In this document: positions 1 through 11,950 of the stretch, piece by piece
Layout of the letters: every line of letters begins with the position of its first letter
How positions within the stretch are numbered: position 1 is the first letter of the stretch
From: Erythrophleum ivorense
Lineage: Eukaryota; Streptophyta; Magnoliopsida; Fabales; Fabaceae
NCBI GenBank assembly: GCA_026724425.1
Contig: JAIUCV010000019.1
Span: 15,709,847-15,773,846, forward strand
Direction of reading: 5' to 3'
DNA: 64,000 bases
Translations under genes and position numbers: made by a program
Notes under the pieces: generated by a model
Databases searched by the model: none
The model's input: the letters and a program-made list of their open reading frames with translations, nothing else
What the model was told of the DNA's origin: nothing

Positions 1-3000
1 TATTTAATTACATACATACAACTCATTTGCATAACCAAAGTTGGCCCACAACTCGTGGAACTCAAAGGGGACCATCAAATTCACACTCTTATTTTCGGCC
101 ATAATTTTAGTTTTTCTGTCACAAATTCAGAAATTCATAACTAAATCCGCAAAATTCGAAATCCAACAAAATTTACCATTCCAGAAATTTCTGGATGTCT
201 ACCCTATGATAAAAATAGTTTTAGCTCATGAATCATTAAGGGGAGAACATTTGACATCCGAAAAGCCACTGGGGTTGCTGCTGTCTGGGCCACTGGTTCA
301 GTTTACTGATAGGAAGTTTCAAAATTTGTAACTAATTCTAGAAAAATTGAAATCATTCATTCTTGGCCATTGTGGAAAGCTATACATGTCTACTTTATTC
401 TAAAAATATGCCCAGGCCATGAAACATAACACAGAAAACGTTTGACACGCGAAAAGGGGTTAAGGTTCGGACAGCTACTGGTACTGATGCGAGTATCTGC
501 TATGAACTTCGAAAATGTCCAATTAATTCCACAAAAATCCAATCCATGCAAAATAATACCAATTTGGAAAGATATGAATGTTAAATTTATGGTAAAAATA
601 GAATCAGACCAGAGAAAGCACGTTTAGCTACCAAAATTCAATGGAACAGTGACTCAGGTCATGTTGAGCTACTGCTACTATCCCAGAAATTCAAAAATTC
701 TTATCTCTCAGCTCAGACCTCCAAATGAGGTGCTTCCAGTTGCTACAAGTCACTGTGAATGTCTAGTTTTGTAACTTAAAATTTCATAGCCATTGGACCA
801 CGTTTTCCCCTCGGATGACACAATTTCAAAACTGACCAAATGAACAGTATCAGTGCAAATCCGAAATTCTGATACCAACTTTGAAAAATCATAGAAAATT
901 CCACAGACCTCCAAATGACCTGATATTTGGCTTCCCAAAAATCTCTAGGCAAGATCTAATTGCATGCATAATTCCAAGTCAAGAAGAGGTCATTTGGTCA
1001 GATTTTACTATAGCTCAAGCTTATGGCAATTTTGGTCCGAACAAGAGGCAACTTTGGTTCAAATGAGCCATCCATGGTTCCACACACATTTGAGCAACTT
1101 AGAAAGCATAAATATAGCATAAATAAGTCCCTCATAAGGTCTTAACTCTCATGCAACTCAAATTCACCATGCCACTTCCATAAACATACATACACAAATG
1201 GGCTCCCAAGTGGTCAAAATACATAATTCTACTCATTAGACTCTATTCTTGATACATACACTAACTTTACATAGTTTTACACTTGTTCAAAGTGTCATGG
1301 CTCAAAAATAACATTTACATATCTACTTTTACATTCTAGTCATCATAGTATATCAAAATAGAAAGGTTTTCCAAGAGATAGAAATTTAAGCTCCTTGGCT
1401 TCCATCCTTTGGATCTTGAACTCCACCTAGATTATATGAGATGAGAGAAAGGAGGGGGTGAGATTCATTGAATCTCAATAGCTCATACACCTATTCAATC
1501 ACATTTTCAAGGCATATAACATGTCAAGGGTACAAGTATGCAACTACTCAATCGATGAAGCATTCAATTTCCATATTTTTATGTCCGAAATACATGTCAA
1601 GAATAAGAATGAGCTCTAGGGACTTTTGGGTTGGCCTCACCCCATTTCTAGGACTTTTGGATTGCCTCACTCTTGGTTCTTGGGACTTTTGACTTAGCCT
1701 CACCCATTCAAGGGACTTTTGGCCTTGTCTCACCCATGCCATGAGACTTTTGGCATCTCCTCACCCACATTAAGGGACTTTTGGCACTACCTCACCCTTA
1801 TGAGCCATTTCCATCATTCAAAGACATTCAAGAAAGCATATTGGTACCAAAATAGCAACATAGCATCAAGTGGCATGTATCAAACATATAAACATACACA
1901 CAAGCACACAATGATACCATATGCAACAAGAAAATGCAATAAGAAAAGGTGGAGAGCTACCTTGGTTCAAGCTTTACTTTGCTTGTTTCTTCTCCTTTTC
2001 GGTTCCACAAACACAAGAAGGTGGGGTTGGATTTCTTTTGCCTATTCACAATAAACAACACTAAATTATACTCTTGGAACAAATTATGACATCCAACTCA
2101 CTCTTAAGACTACACTTTGGTCTATTTGTCACAATATGGTTCCATTAAGGACCTAATGAAGCAACTACCATAATTAACATTCTTGGTTCCATTCTCTTGC
2201 CATATTTAGACCTCTTGACCTCATTTAAGGTCCTTGAAGCCATCACACACTCACTTTCACAAACCTAGGTCCATGTTGCTTCATAAGGTTACATTATGGA
2301 AGCCATTACCTCATCTCCCAATATAAAGCTTCTAAATTTTTCCAAGGATTTCTCCTATCTTCTTTTATCATATAAAGTCCCAAATCAAGCTTGGAACCAT
2401 TTAAAATACTCCCTAGCTATCTCTAAGGGTCTTGACCTAGTTATGCTTCCATTAAAAACCCATAGAGTTTGGGATTTTTCCTTAATGGATAGGGCACTTG
2501 GGAGGCTCCCTAGGAGTCTTAGAAACTTAAACAAACACTTACATATGATGGGGAAGTCTTGAATCAACCCAGATTTTAACTTATGTTCAAGCACCCTACA
2601 CTTTTCCAACTTGAGTTTTACTAGTTTTTCATGCATTTCTTTGGTATAATCCATCTTCCCATGGCTTAGTTTGATGGATTCTTTTAGATTATAAAACAGA
2701 AACTCTTCCCTCTTCATGATTCTGGTTGAGACATCCTACCATGGAAGAGGAGAAGGAGAAAAAGAAGCAACAAAGGGAGAGAAACTACCTTGCAATCAAG
2801 CTTCCTTCAAGAGCCCTTCCTCTTCCCTCTTTCTCCTCCTTAAATTTCGAATTTCCCTCCTCTGATCTAGACCCAAATCAGCACCAAAAATTACATTAAA
2901 ACCATGGAAAGATGAAGCAAGAAGGGGAGGATGAAGTTTCAAAAGAAAAGAGCATGAAAACCTTACACTTTCTCACCCTTTCTTTGGCTTTTCTTCCTCT

Positions 3001-3647
3001 AAAATTTCCTCCCTTAGTGCGCCTAAGACAGCAGCTCCATTTCTGAGTTTTGGGCAGAAGAAAGTCGGTTTAGAGAGGGGGGAGCTGAACGTGGCTTAAA
3101 AAGGGAGTTTGGAAGCTTCTTTTATGCACTTTATTTCCATTTTTGCCCTTCCATAATGGCATTTCCAGTTTGGCTTCGTTTTAGCTCCTTTTTGAGAATC
3201 GTCTTTTCCATCATAAAATTAAGATTCCCAATTTAATAAAATGCCTTTGGAATCACTCAAATCGGAGCTAAAACCTTCCTGAACAAACCGGTCAAAGTTT
3301 AGGTCAACCGACATCGGAAAGAGTACATCGGAGGGGCTTTACCAGTCCTGGGGCTTCCCATGGTTTTTGGGGCCTCTGAGAACCCTGGGCAACTCAAAAT
3401 TTCCATTTAAAAATCTCTCCTAGGTGTTTTTCTAAAATTTCACTTATTTATGAAAATGCCACTGGCCTTTCGGCAAATTTTTCGAATCACTCCGACCCTA
3501 ATTTTTAGGCAACTCAAGGATCAAATCCTCTTTTTCTATTATTTAAAATGTTATTTAAATTTTATTTGGCCTTGAATCACTCATCTCAGGGGACTTGCTT
3601 TTCAAACTGATCTGTTCTAACGATTGTACAACGTACCGGGCGTTACA
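1..3647 (-). mobile_element. Family 1 LTR copy F1-a, cut by the window edge
   Basis: This is a long terminal repeat of the family 1 del/Tekay-like chromovirus. Read on the minus strand it starts at 3647 with TGTAACGCCCGG and runs left to the window edge, where about the last 150 bp are missing. Landmarks shared with the other copies are the U3 block with 'gggaagccccgg'-type text near 3340-3400, a purine-rich leader followed by a GTGAG donor-like site near 2975, the 30-bp tandem array at 1612-1805, and the inverted repeat near 1461. The TGTAACGCCCGG start and a regular tandem array link it to F1-k rather than to the TGTAATATCC copies. It is inserted in F1-b, whose sequence resumes at 3648. Without the left end I cannot tell a solo LTR from one end of a full element. 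Confidence 0.8.
1612..1805 (-). repeat. Tandem array of about 30-bp units inside F1-a
   Basis: About six imperfect units each carry 'gggacttttgg' followed by 'cctcaccc' (on the minus strand GGGTGAGG ... CCAAAAGTCCC). The same array sits at the equivalent place in every family 1 LTR that is long enough to contain it. Confidence 0.8.
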
Positions 3648-5317
3648 TTTTCCTTCTCCTTTTTGGTTCCACAAGTACACCTAGGTAGATTAGGATTCTC
3701 TTGATCTAAACATCATAAATAGCTTTGAAACAAGCTAAGGCACTACATATACTCTTAAGAACACAATTGGTTCCATAGGTTACATAATGGTACCATAAAT
3801 GGCTTATTGAAGCAACCCTTATAATTCAAGTTCTAGGCTCCATTCTTTTTTCATTACTAGGCTTCTTGACCTCATTCAAGGTCCTTGAAACCATCACTTA
3901 CTCACTTGCACAAGCCTAGACACATATTGCTTCATAAGGCTCCATTATGAAAACTATTGACCCCTCTCCCAAACCATGGCTCCTAAATTTTTCCTAAGGG
4001 TTCCTCTAACCTCCTACCATCATATATAGTCCCAAACTAAGGTTAGAACAAATTAAAACACTCTCTAACCTATTTATCTAGCCTAGGCTGAGGTACCCCT
4101 TCAAGAAAGGGTTCATGGAGCTTTTGATCTTTTCTTTATGGAAGAGCCATTTGGGAGACTTCCTAGAGGTCTTAGAAGCTCATTGGAACACTTACATAGC
4201 CGAGTAAATTCATGTATCAAAACAAATTTTACAAACCCTTCAAGAACCCTACACTTTGCTAACTTGAATTCCATTGGTTTTCCTTGCAAATTCTTAGCAT
4301 ATTCCACTTACCCATAGTCTAAAAACCTAGTTCCTCTCTTGTTTTTAGGCAGAAAATCCCTCTCCCATATAGTTCTATTCTTGGTCAAAATTGCACAAAA
4401 GGGAGAACAAGGAGAAGAAGTAATAAAGATAGGAAACTACCTTGGATTTAAGCTTGTTTTTAAGTGCCTTTCTCGTTAGTTTGCTTCTTCCCAAGAATTT
4501 TGAACTACTCCCTTTAATTCTAGACTCAAAATAGAACCAAAGAGCTCAACAAAACTATAGAAAGAAAGCTTGGAAGGAAAGGAACTAGCTTGGAAGGAAA
4601 GGAACTAGATTGGAAGAAGAAGGAGTATGAAAATATATAAAATTCCTTACCTTTTTCAAGCTTTTTCTTCTCCTTTTTCTCCTCCTTGGTGTGCCAAAGA
4701 AAGCTGGCCCTTTTTCTATTTTTTGGGTAGAGGGAGTTGACCTAAAGAAGGGAAGAGAAAGGACATAAAGTGTGTGGAACATTCAAGAAGTAACTTTTTT
4801 GAAAAATTCTAATTTTGTCCTTTCGTAATAGAAATTTCATTTTAGCTTCGTTTTAACTCCTTTTTGAGAACTGTATTTTCTATTATAAAATTTAGGTTTC
4901 CAATTTTGGAATCACTCAATTTGGAGCTAAAACCTTCCCGAACGAACTTGTCAAAGTTTGGGTTCACCATCATTGGAAAACGTACACTGGAGGGACTTTA
5001 CCTGTCTCGGGACTTCCCATGATTTTCAAGGCCTTTAGAAACCCTAGGAAACTCAAATTTTTCATTTAAAATGACCTTCTGTGAGTTTTTCCAAAAGTTG
5101 TACATATTTACAAAAATGCCAATACATTTCGTCAGTTTTTGTCATAATTTTATTTCACCATCCTAGCTCTATTCTTCTTTATGTCTGAGCCTAGGATTAT
5201 TATTTTTAGAAGCTTAGGACACTACCTAACTTTTTTGGGAAATTATCTAGCTCATTTCAGGAGACTTGCCTTTACATAGCTTATTTCATCATTTTACAAA
5301 ATTTACCGTTCGTTACA
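3648..5317 (-). mobile_element. Family 1 LTR copy F1-b, 5' part only
   Basis: On the minus strand this LTR starts at 5317 (TGTAACGAACGG) and holds the first 1.67 kb of a family 1 LTR: U3 (about 4800-5300), the promoter-leader region with a GGTAAG donor-like site near 4650, and the start of the region downstream. It stops where F1-a begins at 3647, so its remainder should lie left of base 1, beyond F1-a. It abuts a reverse transcriptase scrap at 5320, so it was inserted into an older pol gene. It contains no credible coding sequence. Confidence 0.7.
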
Positions 5318-5319
5318 AT

Positions 5320-5380
5320 CTGGATCAATTTGTGGTTGTGTTTATAGATGATATCCTAATTTATTCAAGAAATAGAGAAG
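5320..5380 (+). pseudogene. Reverse transcriptase scrap with the FIDD catalytic motif
   Basis: About 20 codons encode LDQFVVVFIDDILIYSRNRE, the core of a Ty3/gypsy reverse transcriptase around the two catalytic aspartates. The two other pol genes in the window have the same block (43560-43620 on plus, about 63510-63570 on minus). Here it is cut sharply on both sides, by the F1-b end at 5317 and by a TGTGATATCC sequence at 5381 that looks like another LTR start. It is the only visible remnant of an older plus-strand element. Confidence 0.75.
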
Positions 5381-7175
5381 TGTGATATCCAATCTTCCTA
5401 ATTGCTTACATTGATACTTTAGATAATTCTAAAACTCATCTTCTTAGGTGGCTTTTATTATTATTATTTTTAGCTTCCTTGGGGCATTGAGGCACTAGCT
5501 ACTTGCCTAAGCTTCTCTCTACATTCTACTCAAGGACTAGGTTCTCTTCTTACTTATACTTTCAACTTTCATCTTTAGGAGCATAGTTTACTAATTTTAG
5601 GGTTTTACTAACTTGATTCAGCTCATATATCCTCAATATCTTGAATTTACTTTACTGGCAACTTTATGCTCCACTTAGTACTTTTATTACTCATATACAT
5701 TTTACATTGCATTAGTCTCATTAGGAAAGCTCATCAAACTAAGTGTTAAGCTCATCTATCTGATTTTACTACACTTACTCTATTAACTTTCTTTTAGTCA
5801 CTACTACAACAGGGGTATCTCTTTCTATGCACTAGTTTCTCAACTTTTCCTCACTTTCTTGTACCTCTGAAATTACAAAATTAGGGGTTTATCCCTTGGA
5901 GAGTTGTTGACCATGAATTGGATGGTCCTCCATCTCATTGCATCTTATTTTCCTCTTATCAACTTAGGGAGAATCTTCATTAAATTATCATTCTAAACTG
6001 CTTTCCTTTTAGATTAGGGTTCTCTTTTCTATTCATCTCACCTTGCATGTGAAATTCTACTTATTACTTTTCTTAGGCTTCATCTTACAACTCAGCCTAA
6101 AGCGCTTGTCTTAGTAAGGCCGTAACTTACCATGGATATAGTTAGCTCACATAGGCTTATTGCATACCGTTACTAGACTCTCTCAGACTTTTTTCTTTTT
6201 AATCTTTTTCTCTTTTTTGAATTTCTGACATTAAGCTAATCACATTCATTTTAGGGCACCACCTTTAAGGTATACCCTTCTTGTGTATTCATTTGCATGT
6301 ATACTCACGACATATTCTACATTTCTTAAGCTCACATTGTTGTTCCATCTTTTACTATTATACAGGATAGCATTCTAGGTTGGAGTTAATGCCTTATGGG
6401 CGGGTCTCTACAACCTTACTACTTCTGTGCCTAACATTCTAACTCTAGTTACTACTAAATCTTATATATGATTAAGCTTAGTTATAAAATATATTAGTCT
6501 CTTTCTTAGACTCATACACTAGGTTCACTACCCTTTTATCACTTATCTATTCCTTATGAGTCTGCTAGGTCAACCATTTATCTATCTTTTATCTTGTTCA
6601 AACTATGGGCCTTAACTTTCTATTCTCTGGTTTACCTATAGTAGTTCATTTCTTACATTAGCTTGAATATGACCAACAAGGCCTTCTATTCTAAAATACA
6701 CTTTATTGCCTTGCACACCTTTTCTAACTACATGACCTGAGCTCAACTATCTCTGTATTCAATCCACCATCAAGGCCCATGGATTCTACTTGTTGCATTA
6801 CTCATTCATTAGCTAGATGGTGAATTGGGGCTGTCAGGGCTCCATGGAGCATTGCTTATGGGTTTTAGCTTGAAGGAAGTAGCTTTTTAGACTCTTTAAT
6901 TCATTTAGGCATCTGGGTGTCGTGGCTAAAGGTAATTCTCTCTCGTTTTTCCTTTTAAACTCATTTCCTTCGCAATTGCAGTTTTACTTCATATTGCACT
7001 GCATTATTGCTTGTCTCCCCATCAGTCAAACAATCTCAACATGGTTTAGGTGTGGTAATCAGGGAGGATTAAGCCTTTCATAATCCTTCTAGGTAAGCCT
7101 CTCTTACAGTTATATAATAATCTCTTGCTTCTAGTACATCATAACTTGCTATTGATCCAGGTAAGCTACCATAAC
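5381..7175 (+). other. Unassigned LTR-like stretch
   Basis: No gene is visible. The stretch begins TGTGATATCC exactly where the reverse transcriptase scrap stops, which resembles the family 1 LTR start TGTAATATCC. It is pyrimidine-rich on the plus strand and has no long open frame. It carries AGGTAA donor-like sites near 6930, 7092 and 7160, a spacing seen downstream of promoters in the family 2 LTRs. I infer a partial plus-strand LTR of an unrecognised family. Its right end is not defined, and it shows no clear homology to the other LTRs here. Confidence 0.35.
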
Positions 7176-7358
7176 TTATAAGGCTCCAGCTATAGGATCA
7201 ATTGGTTTTATTCTAGAAACTCTGAAAGGCCTACCTCTCTTAGTGCTTATCATCTCATCTGATACCATTCCAACATAACTTAACATAAAACTTGAACATA
7301 TGCCAAGCTTTAGCACCCAAAATGTCTTATATAGGTCATACATAACTAAAAAAATCAC
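7176..7358 (-). pseudogene. gag N-terminal remnant of a minus-strand chromovirus
   Basis: A short frame carries a basic stretch (STKRGRPFR), which resembles the arginine-rich start of del/Tekay gag proteins, and stops after about 60 codons. It lies just downstream (minus strand) of a tRNA-Met-type PBS and the F1-c LTR, which is where gag should begin. No nucleocapsid domain or zinc knuckle follows, because the sequence changes to unassigned DNA near 7170. The identification rests mainly on position. Confidence 0.4.
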
Positions 7359-7399
7359 ATCCTTAAGCCATAACTAACACTAAAATGCTTGAACCTTTA

Positions 7400-7410
7400 C
7401 TCTGATACCA
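7400..7410 (-). other. Primer-binding site, initiator tRNA-Met type
   Basis: The minus strand reads TGGTATCAGAG, the usual plant gypsy PBS complementary to the 3' end of initiator tRNA-Met. It lies 5 bases downstream of the F1-c LTR end (...GTGTGACA). It shows that F1-c is a 5' LTR of a minus-strand element rather than a solo LTR. Confidence 0.85.
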
Positions 7411-7938
7411 ATAAATGTCACACAATACATAGCTAGCATTGGTTTCATATTAAAACTAGCTAAATCAAATTATATTCATTTTCATGAAATTTACACTTTT
7501 AGTAGTGGAAAATAATTGACATTAAAAGCTAAAATGATGCATTCTTAGCTTAATGGACTATATGAGCTTACCAAATTTATTTTCTATCCTTAACACATTT
7601 GTTCAACTATAACTAACATAATTTGAAGCCCAAAAGTTAGATCCAAAGCATACATATAAAAAACACTTGCACTTTGCAATTTTCCTTAACTTCCATAATT
7701 TGTTATGAACTTTGAAAAATCATAATTAATTTTTTAAAAAATAAAAATTATGCATGCTATAGCTTTCTGGAAAGCTTAGGATGTCCTCTAACTACAAAAA
7801 AAAAAATTTTAGATCAAAACAACTAGGTTTGCCCCATAAAATTCAATGGAACAATAATGCTAGTCACTGATGGGTCCTACAACTAAACCTAAATTTTAAA
7901 AATTCATATCTCTCTTCACAGAGCTTCAAATGGGGTGC

Positions 7939-10875
7939 TGATGAATGCTATTTTTCTACATCTTATTTTCTTTGATTTGGATATTTTGATGATTAAGTAT
8001 GGCTTGATGAGTTTTAATTAGATAAGATTTTATTTTAGTAGCTGTTTTTACACTCTAGGAATTTATTTACAAAATTATTGAATTTTAATGCATAAATTTC
8101 TTTTAAATAATTTTTCTACTTAATTTTTCTAATTCATCTTGTGCAGATTTTGATGGGCAATTAGAGTTCAAGGTTGAAAATTAGTGTGGAAAAGAAGCGG
8201 AAGTCACAAGATTGAATCTTAGGCTAAAAGGTTGAAGATGGAAGCTTCATTTGTGCAATGGAAATTTTATGAATGGAATGCATAAAGGAATAAGGCTACA
8301 TGGACATCTCACCTGAAGGATGAAAAGGCAAAGCACTAGATTCATCATTCTTTCTCTCAGGCCCACTCTAAGGTTCACTTACATGTGGGCTTCCAAAGGA
8401 ATGGATTTGACTCAAGTTGACACATGGCCCATTCCCTCACCTGAAGCACGTAAGTTTCACATGGAAAGAATGAATAAAAGACACAAGTTTTCCATTGAGC
8501 AAACACATGAAGCATGCATCAATTTCACATGGCAATTCATATATACACACCACATCACTCATATCAACACACAGGATTGAAGTCTCCAAATCCATCATTC
8601 ACTCCATTACTGGCCCCACACAATCAAATTCACATCCAGGGAAGCTCTAAGCTCAGGTTCTGTTTTGAAGGCTATATGATTCACTCATATGAAATGCCAC
8701 TTTCGAGTCCCACTAGAATCACTTATTCTCTCTCATGTTGCCATACACATTCATGTTGCACAGTCATGCAAGGAGTTCACATGTAAGGATTCACGTGATG
8801 CAATGAAAGAGTAGCACACATATATATATATATGCACACACTTCACACGTAGACTCTCATACATAATGATACACAGGTTCTAGGGAATGAAGTAGCTGCA
8901 TAATAGCTCATCCATTTACATGACACTTACACACACTGCATCATGAATTAGCCAGAAGTTAAAGTATGCAGCCATCCACATACACAATTACACATATGAG
9001 GTCTTCTAACACATCACACATTGCTTCATTTACAATCACACTCATTCTTCCACACAGACAAAAATGCAAGCATGTGGACAACACCTCTATACACCTTCAT
9101 GAACACAGGAAAGACACACAAATGCTATAGGGGTTTCATTCTCATTTACACACTCATACACAGACCATTAACACACAATCAATAGCTCCAGCATGAAGCA
9201 GCACATAGAAAGTTCTACTCAGGTTTAAGAAGGAAGAAGCTTGTGAGGAGAACATATCAAGAGAAGCTTAGAGATTAACACGTACACAGACCAGGAGAGA
9301 ATGAGTAAAACATAAGAAAAGAGGAGAATTACATGAAATGAGATGAATAAACACATGAGAAGGTAATAGGAAGAATACATGCAAGGGCTTAATATGGAAA
9401 GCTAAGATGGAGGCAGCACATGATCATTAAAATGATTAAGAAACCATAGGTAGAATGTGACTTGCTCTTGGGTTCTATAGAGGGTCTAGGAAGTGAATTG
9501 AAATAAGAGCATAATAGAGGGAGCTACAGGCAAAGCTTCTCACACATTATAGCAACAAACACTCAGCACTAGCATGAAGCACGAGTTAATCAAACTGACA
9601 TGGAAGATGAGCAGAAAATACATGGGGATGAATATAAATGAAGCCACGAGACCAAAAGAAGAAGCAAGGGCTGGTTAAAACACATGAACAATAAACAAAA
9701 GAAGCTCGGGCAGAATGAAAGAAGAGAGCACATGACATCCAGCTAAGAACCGCATCACATATGATCATTAAAAGAAAAGAAAAAAAAAATAGCACGTGAG
9801 AAGGATTAGGAAGCATGGGTTGAGCACATGGTTTAATAAACACTAGGCAATAACTAAAAACAAGAAGTTTAGTGCTTCATCTCATTCGATCCATTCCATC
9901 CATCCATTTGACACTTCCGTCCATTCCATCCATGCTCTATCCCTTTTAGCTATAACCATCATCCACACATTTTCATCCATCAATTTTCCACTTTCATGAA
10001 GCACTAACTCCATCTTGTGGCTAGCTTAGAGGAAGACCATGATTAAAGCTTGAATCCAAGGAGATTGTCAAGGGATTTTTGGCTAAGATTCCTATTTCAT
10101 TTTCCTCTCTTTCTAACACTTTTCTCTTTCTTGTACTATCTTGGTTAAGATATATTGGATTGAGAATTTATGTTGTTTATAATTAGTGGTTGGTTAGAAA
10201 CTAATTAGGAGACTATTTAATGATTAATGGATTGATTTAAGTGTTAAATTTTTCATTCTCCTCCAATTTCCTATGTGTGTAGTTAAGGTATTTGATAAAA
10301 TGCATGTTAGAAATTAAGTACTTAATTGTTTAATTTGAGATTTTCTTAAAGTTTAATTAGTTAATTGAATATCCTAGGGTAATAATTTAAAGGCTAATTA
10401 ATCGATTAATCACTCAAATTCAGTGTTCATTGATCTTAGTGACAAGATTTAATGATTCAATGCATAGTTGAAGTTTCAATTTAACATTTAATTGTTAATC
10501 TCTTGAATCTTGTATGGTAACTCAAGATGCATTGCCATGAACACAAATAAGGACTCTTAGACCTAAACCAATGATAATTGAATTAGGATAAGGATTATGG
10601 ATACCAAGGGATGAATCCAAGGCTAGTCACAAGTCCATTAGTTAGTTCTTAATTCATATGCTTAGTTAGTAGTTAGAAACTTTATTTCAATCTAATTTTA
10701 GTTAGTTTAATTAAATCAAAACCTCTTTAGTTAGGTAGTTTTTAGAGTTCTTTTACGTTTAGAAAATCCAATTGAATATTGAAATCTATTTCCAAGGAGA
10801 CGATCTAGGTTGCACCCTATATTGCAAATATTTTTTAACCTAGTTTATTTTGAGGTTACACGACACAACTGTTTA
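7939..10875 (+). mobile_element. Family 4 (Athila-like) solo LTR
   Basis: A 2.94-kb LTR is bounded by a perfect 5-bp TSD, GGTGC, at 7934-7938 and 10876-10880. It starts TGATGAATGC. Its first 250 bp parallel the family 3 LTR at 52287, including 'ttttaatgcataaattt'. Its end (near 10800-10870) matches the family 3 end: 'ggagacgatctagg', 'cctagtttattt', 'acgacaca'. The middle is different and longer, with many CACA and ACAC runs at 8480-9200. No internal region accompanies it, so it is a solo LTR left by recombination between two LTRs. The family 1 sequence joins up again across it. Confidence 0.85.
8819..8833. repeat. (TA)n microsatellite
   Basis: A short run of alternating T and A lies inside the CACA-rich middle of the family 4 LTR. 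Confidence 0.8.
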
Positions 10876-11761
10876 GGTGCTCTTAGTGGCTATGGGAAGC
10901 TTATTATGTCTAATATATGCTTGTAAAATTTTATGAGCACTGGACATCATTTAGCCCTTGAACGACCCAGAAATGCTAACTGACCATATGAAAAGTGACT
11001 TAGACAATTCTACATAATTTGGCCAACTTTGAAAATTTATAATAAATTCTTTAGAGCTATAAAAATAGTGCTTTTTTGCTTTGTAAAAAGCTCTAGATGA
11101 GACCTATATTCATGCCAAATTTCATGCACAAAATTATACATTTGGTTAGTTTGTGATTCAGCTCAAGATTATGTCAATTTTGGAACCATAAAGGGGTCAA
11201 AATTGCACCAAATGTTCTTTTAATCATTTTACAACCATTTGAGTACATCCAAAAGTATAAACACAGCCTATGAGGGCATCCCAAATGGTCTAAATTACCA
11301 TACATCTTAAAATCATTATCCTAGTTGTTCTTACATACATGGACATCAAAGTATAAGGATGTCAAAAACTCACGTAACCATTAATTTGATTCCAAATTAC
11401 ATTCATACGTCATAATTACATGCTTTTATACATTGCAAGTGTTTACATCTCATATACATCATATAATTACAAACTTTGGCATCAAAATACAAATTTTCCT
11501 ATTATATTATCAAAGTTTGATTCTCAAGGTGTTTGGCTCCCATCTTTTACTCCACTTAATTCACCTAGACATGGTTAGACATATGTGGGAAAGAGTGAGA
11601 TTTAAAGAATCCTAATAGTTCTTTTACCCTTTTATACCTACATATATGGCACATTTTCATGTTAAACAATGCAAGCATGTCATAAAAGCTTCTCATAAAC
11701 ATACATGAGCATATTTCCGTATTACATAAGCTCACACAAACTAAACATAGGCTCTAAAGGA

Positions 11762-11950
11762 TATTGGTCTATCCTCACCCAATTTTTTTAGGACTTTTGG
11801 ATTTGCCTCACCCAATTTTAGGGACTTTTGACTTAGCCTCACTCTTTTTCAAGACTTTAGGCTTTGTCTCACCCATCCTTAGGGACTTTTGACTCATTCT
11901 CACCCACTATAAGGGACTTTTGGTATAACCATACCCATTTAAGCCACTTT
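11762..11950 (-). repeat. Tandem array of about 30-bp units inside F1-c
   Basis: Repeats of 'gggacttttgg/ga' followed by 'cctcaccc/ctcaccc' sit at the position equivalent to the arrays in the other family 1 LTRs. Confidence 0.75.

Noticed and set aside
8320..8786. Two overlapping frames of 86-90 codons in the family 4 LTR
   Set aside because: They have CACA-driven low-complexity content and no domain, and lie inside a solo LTR.
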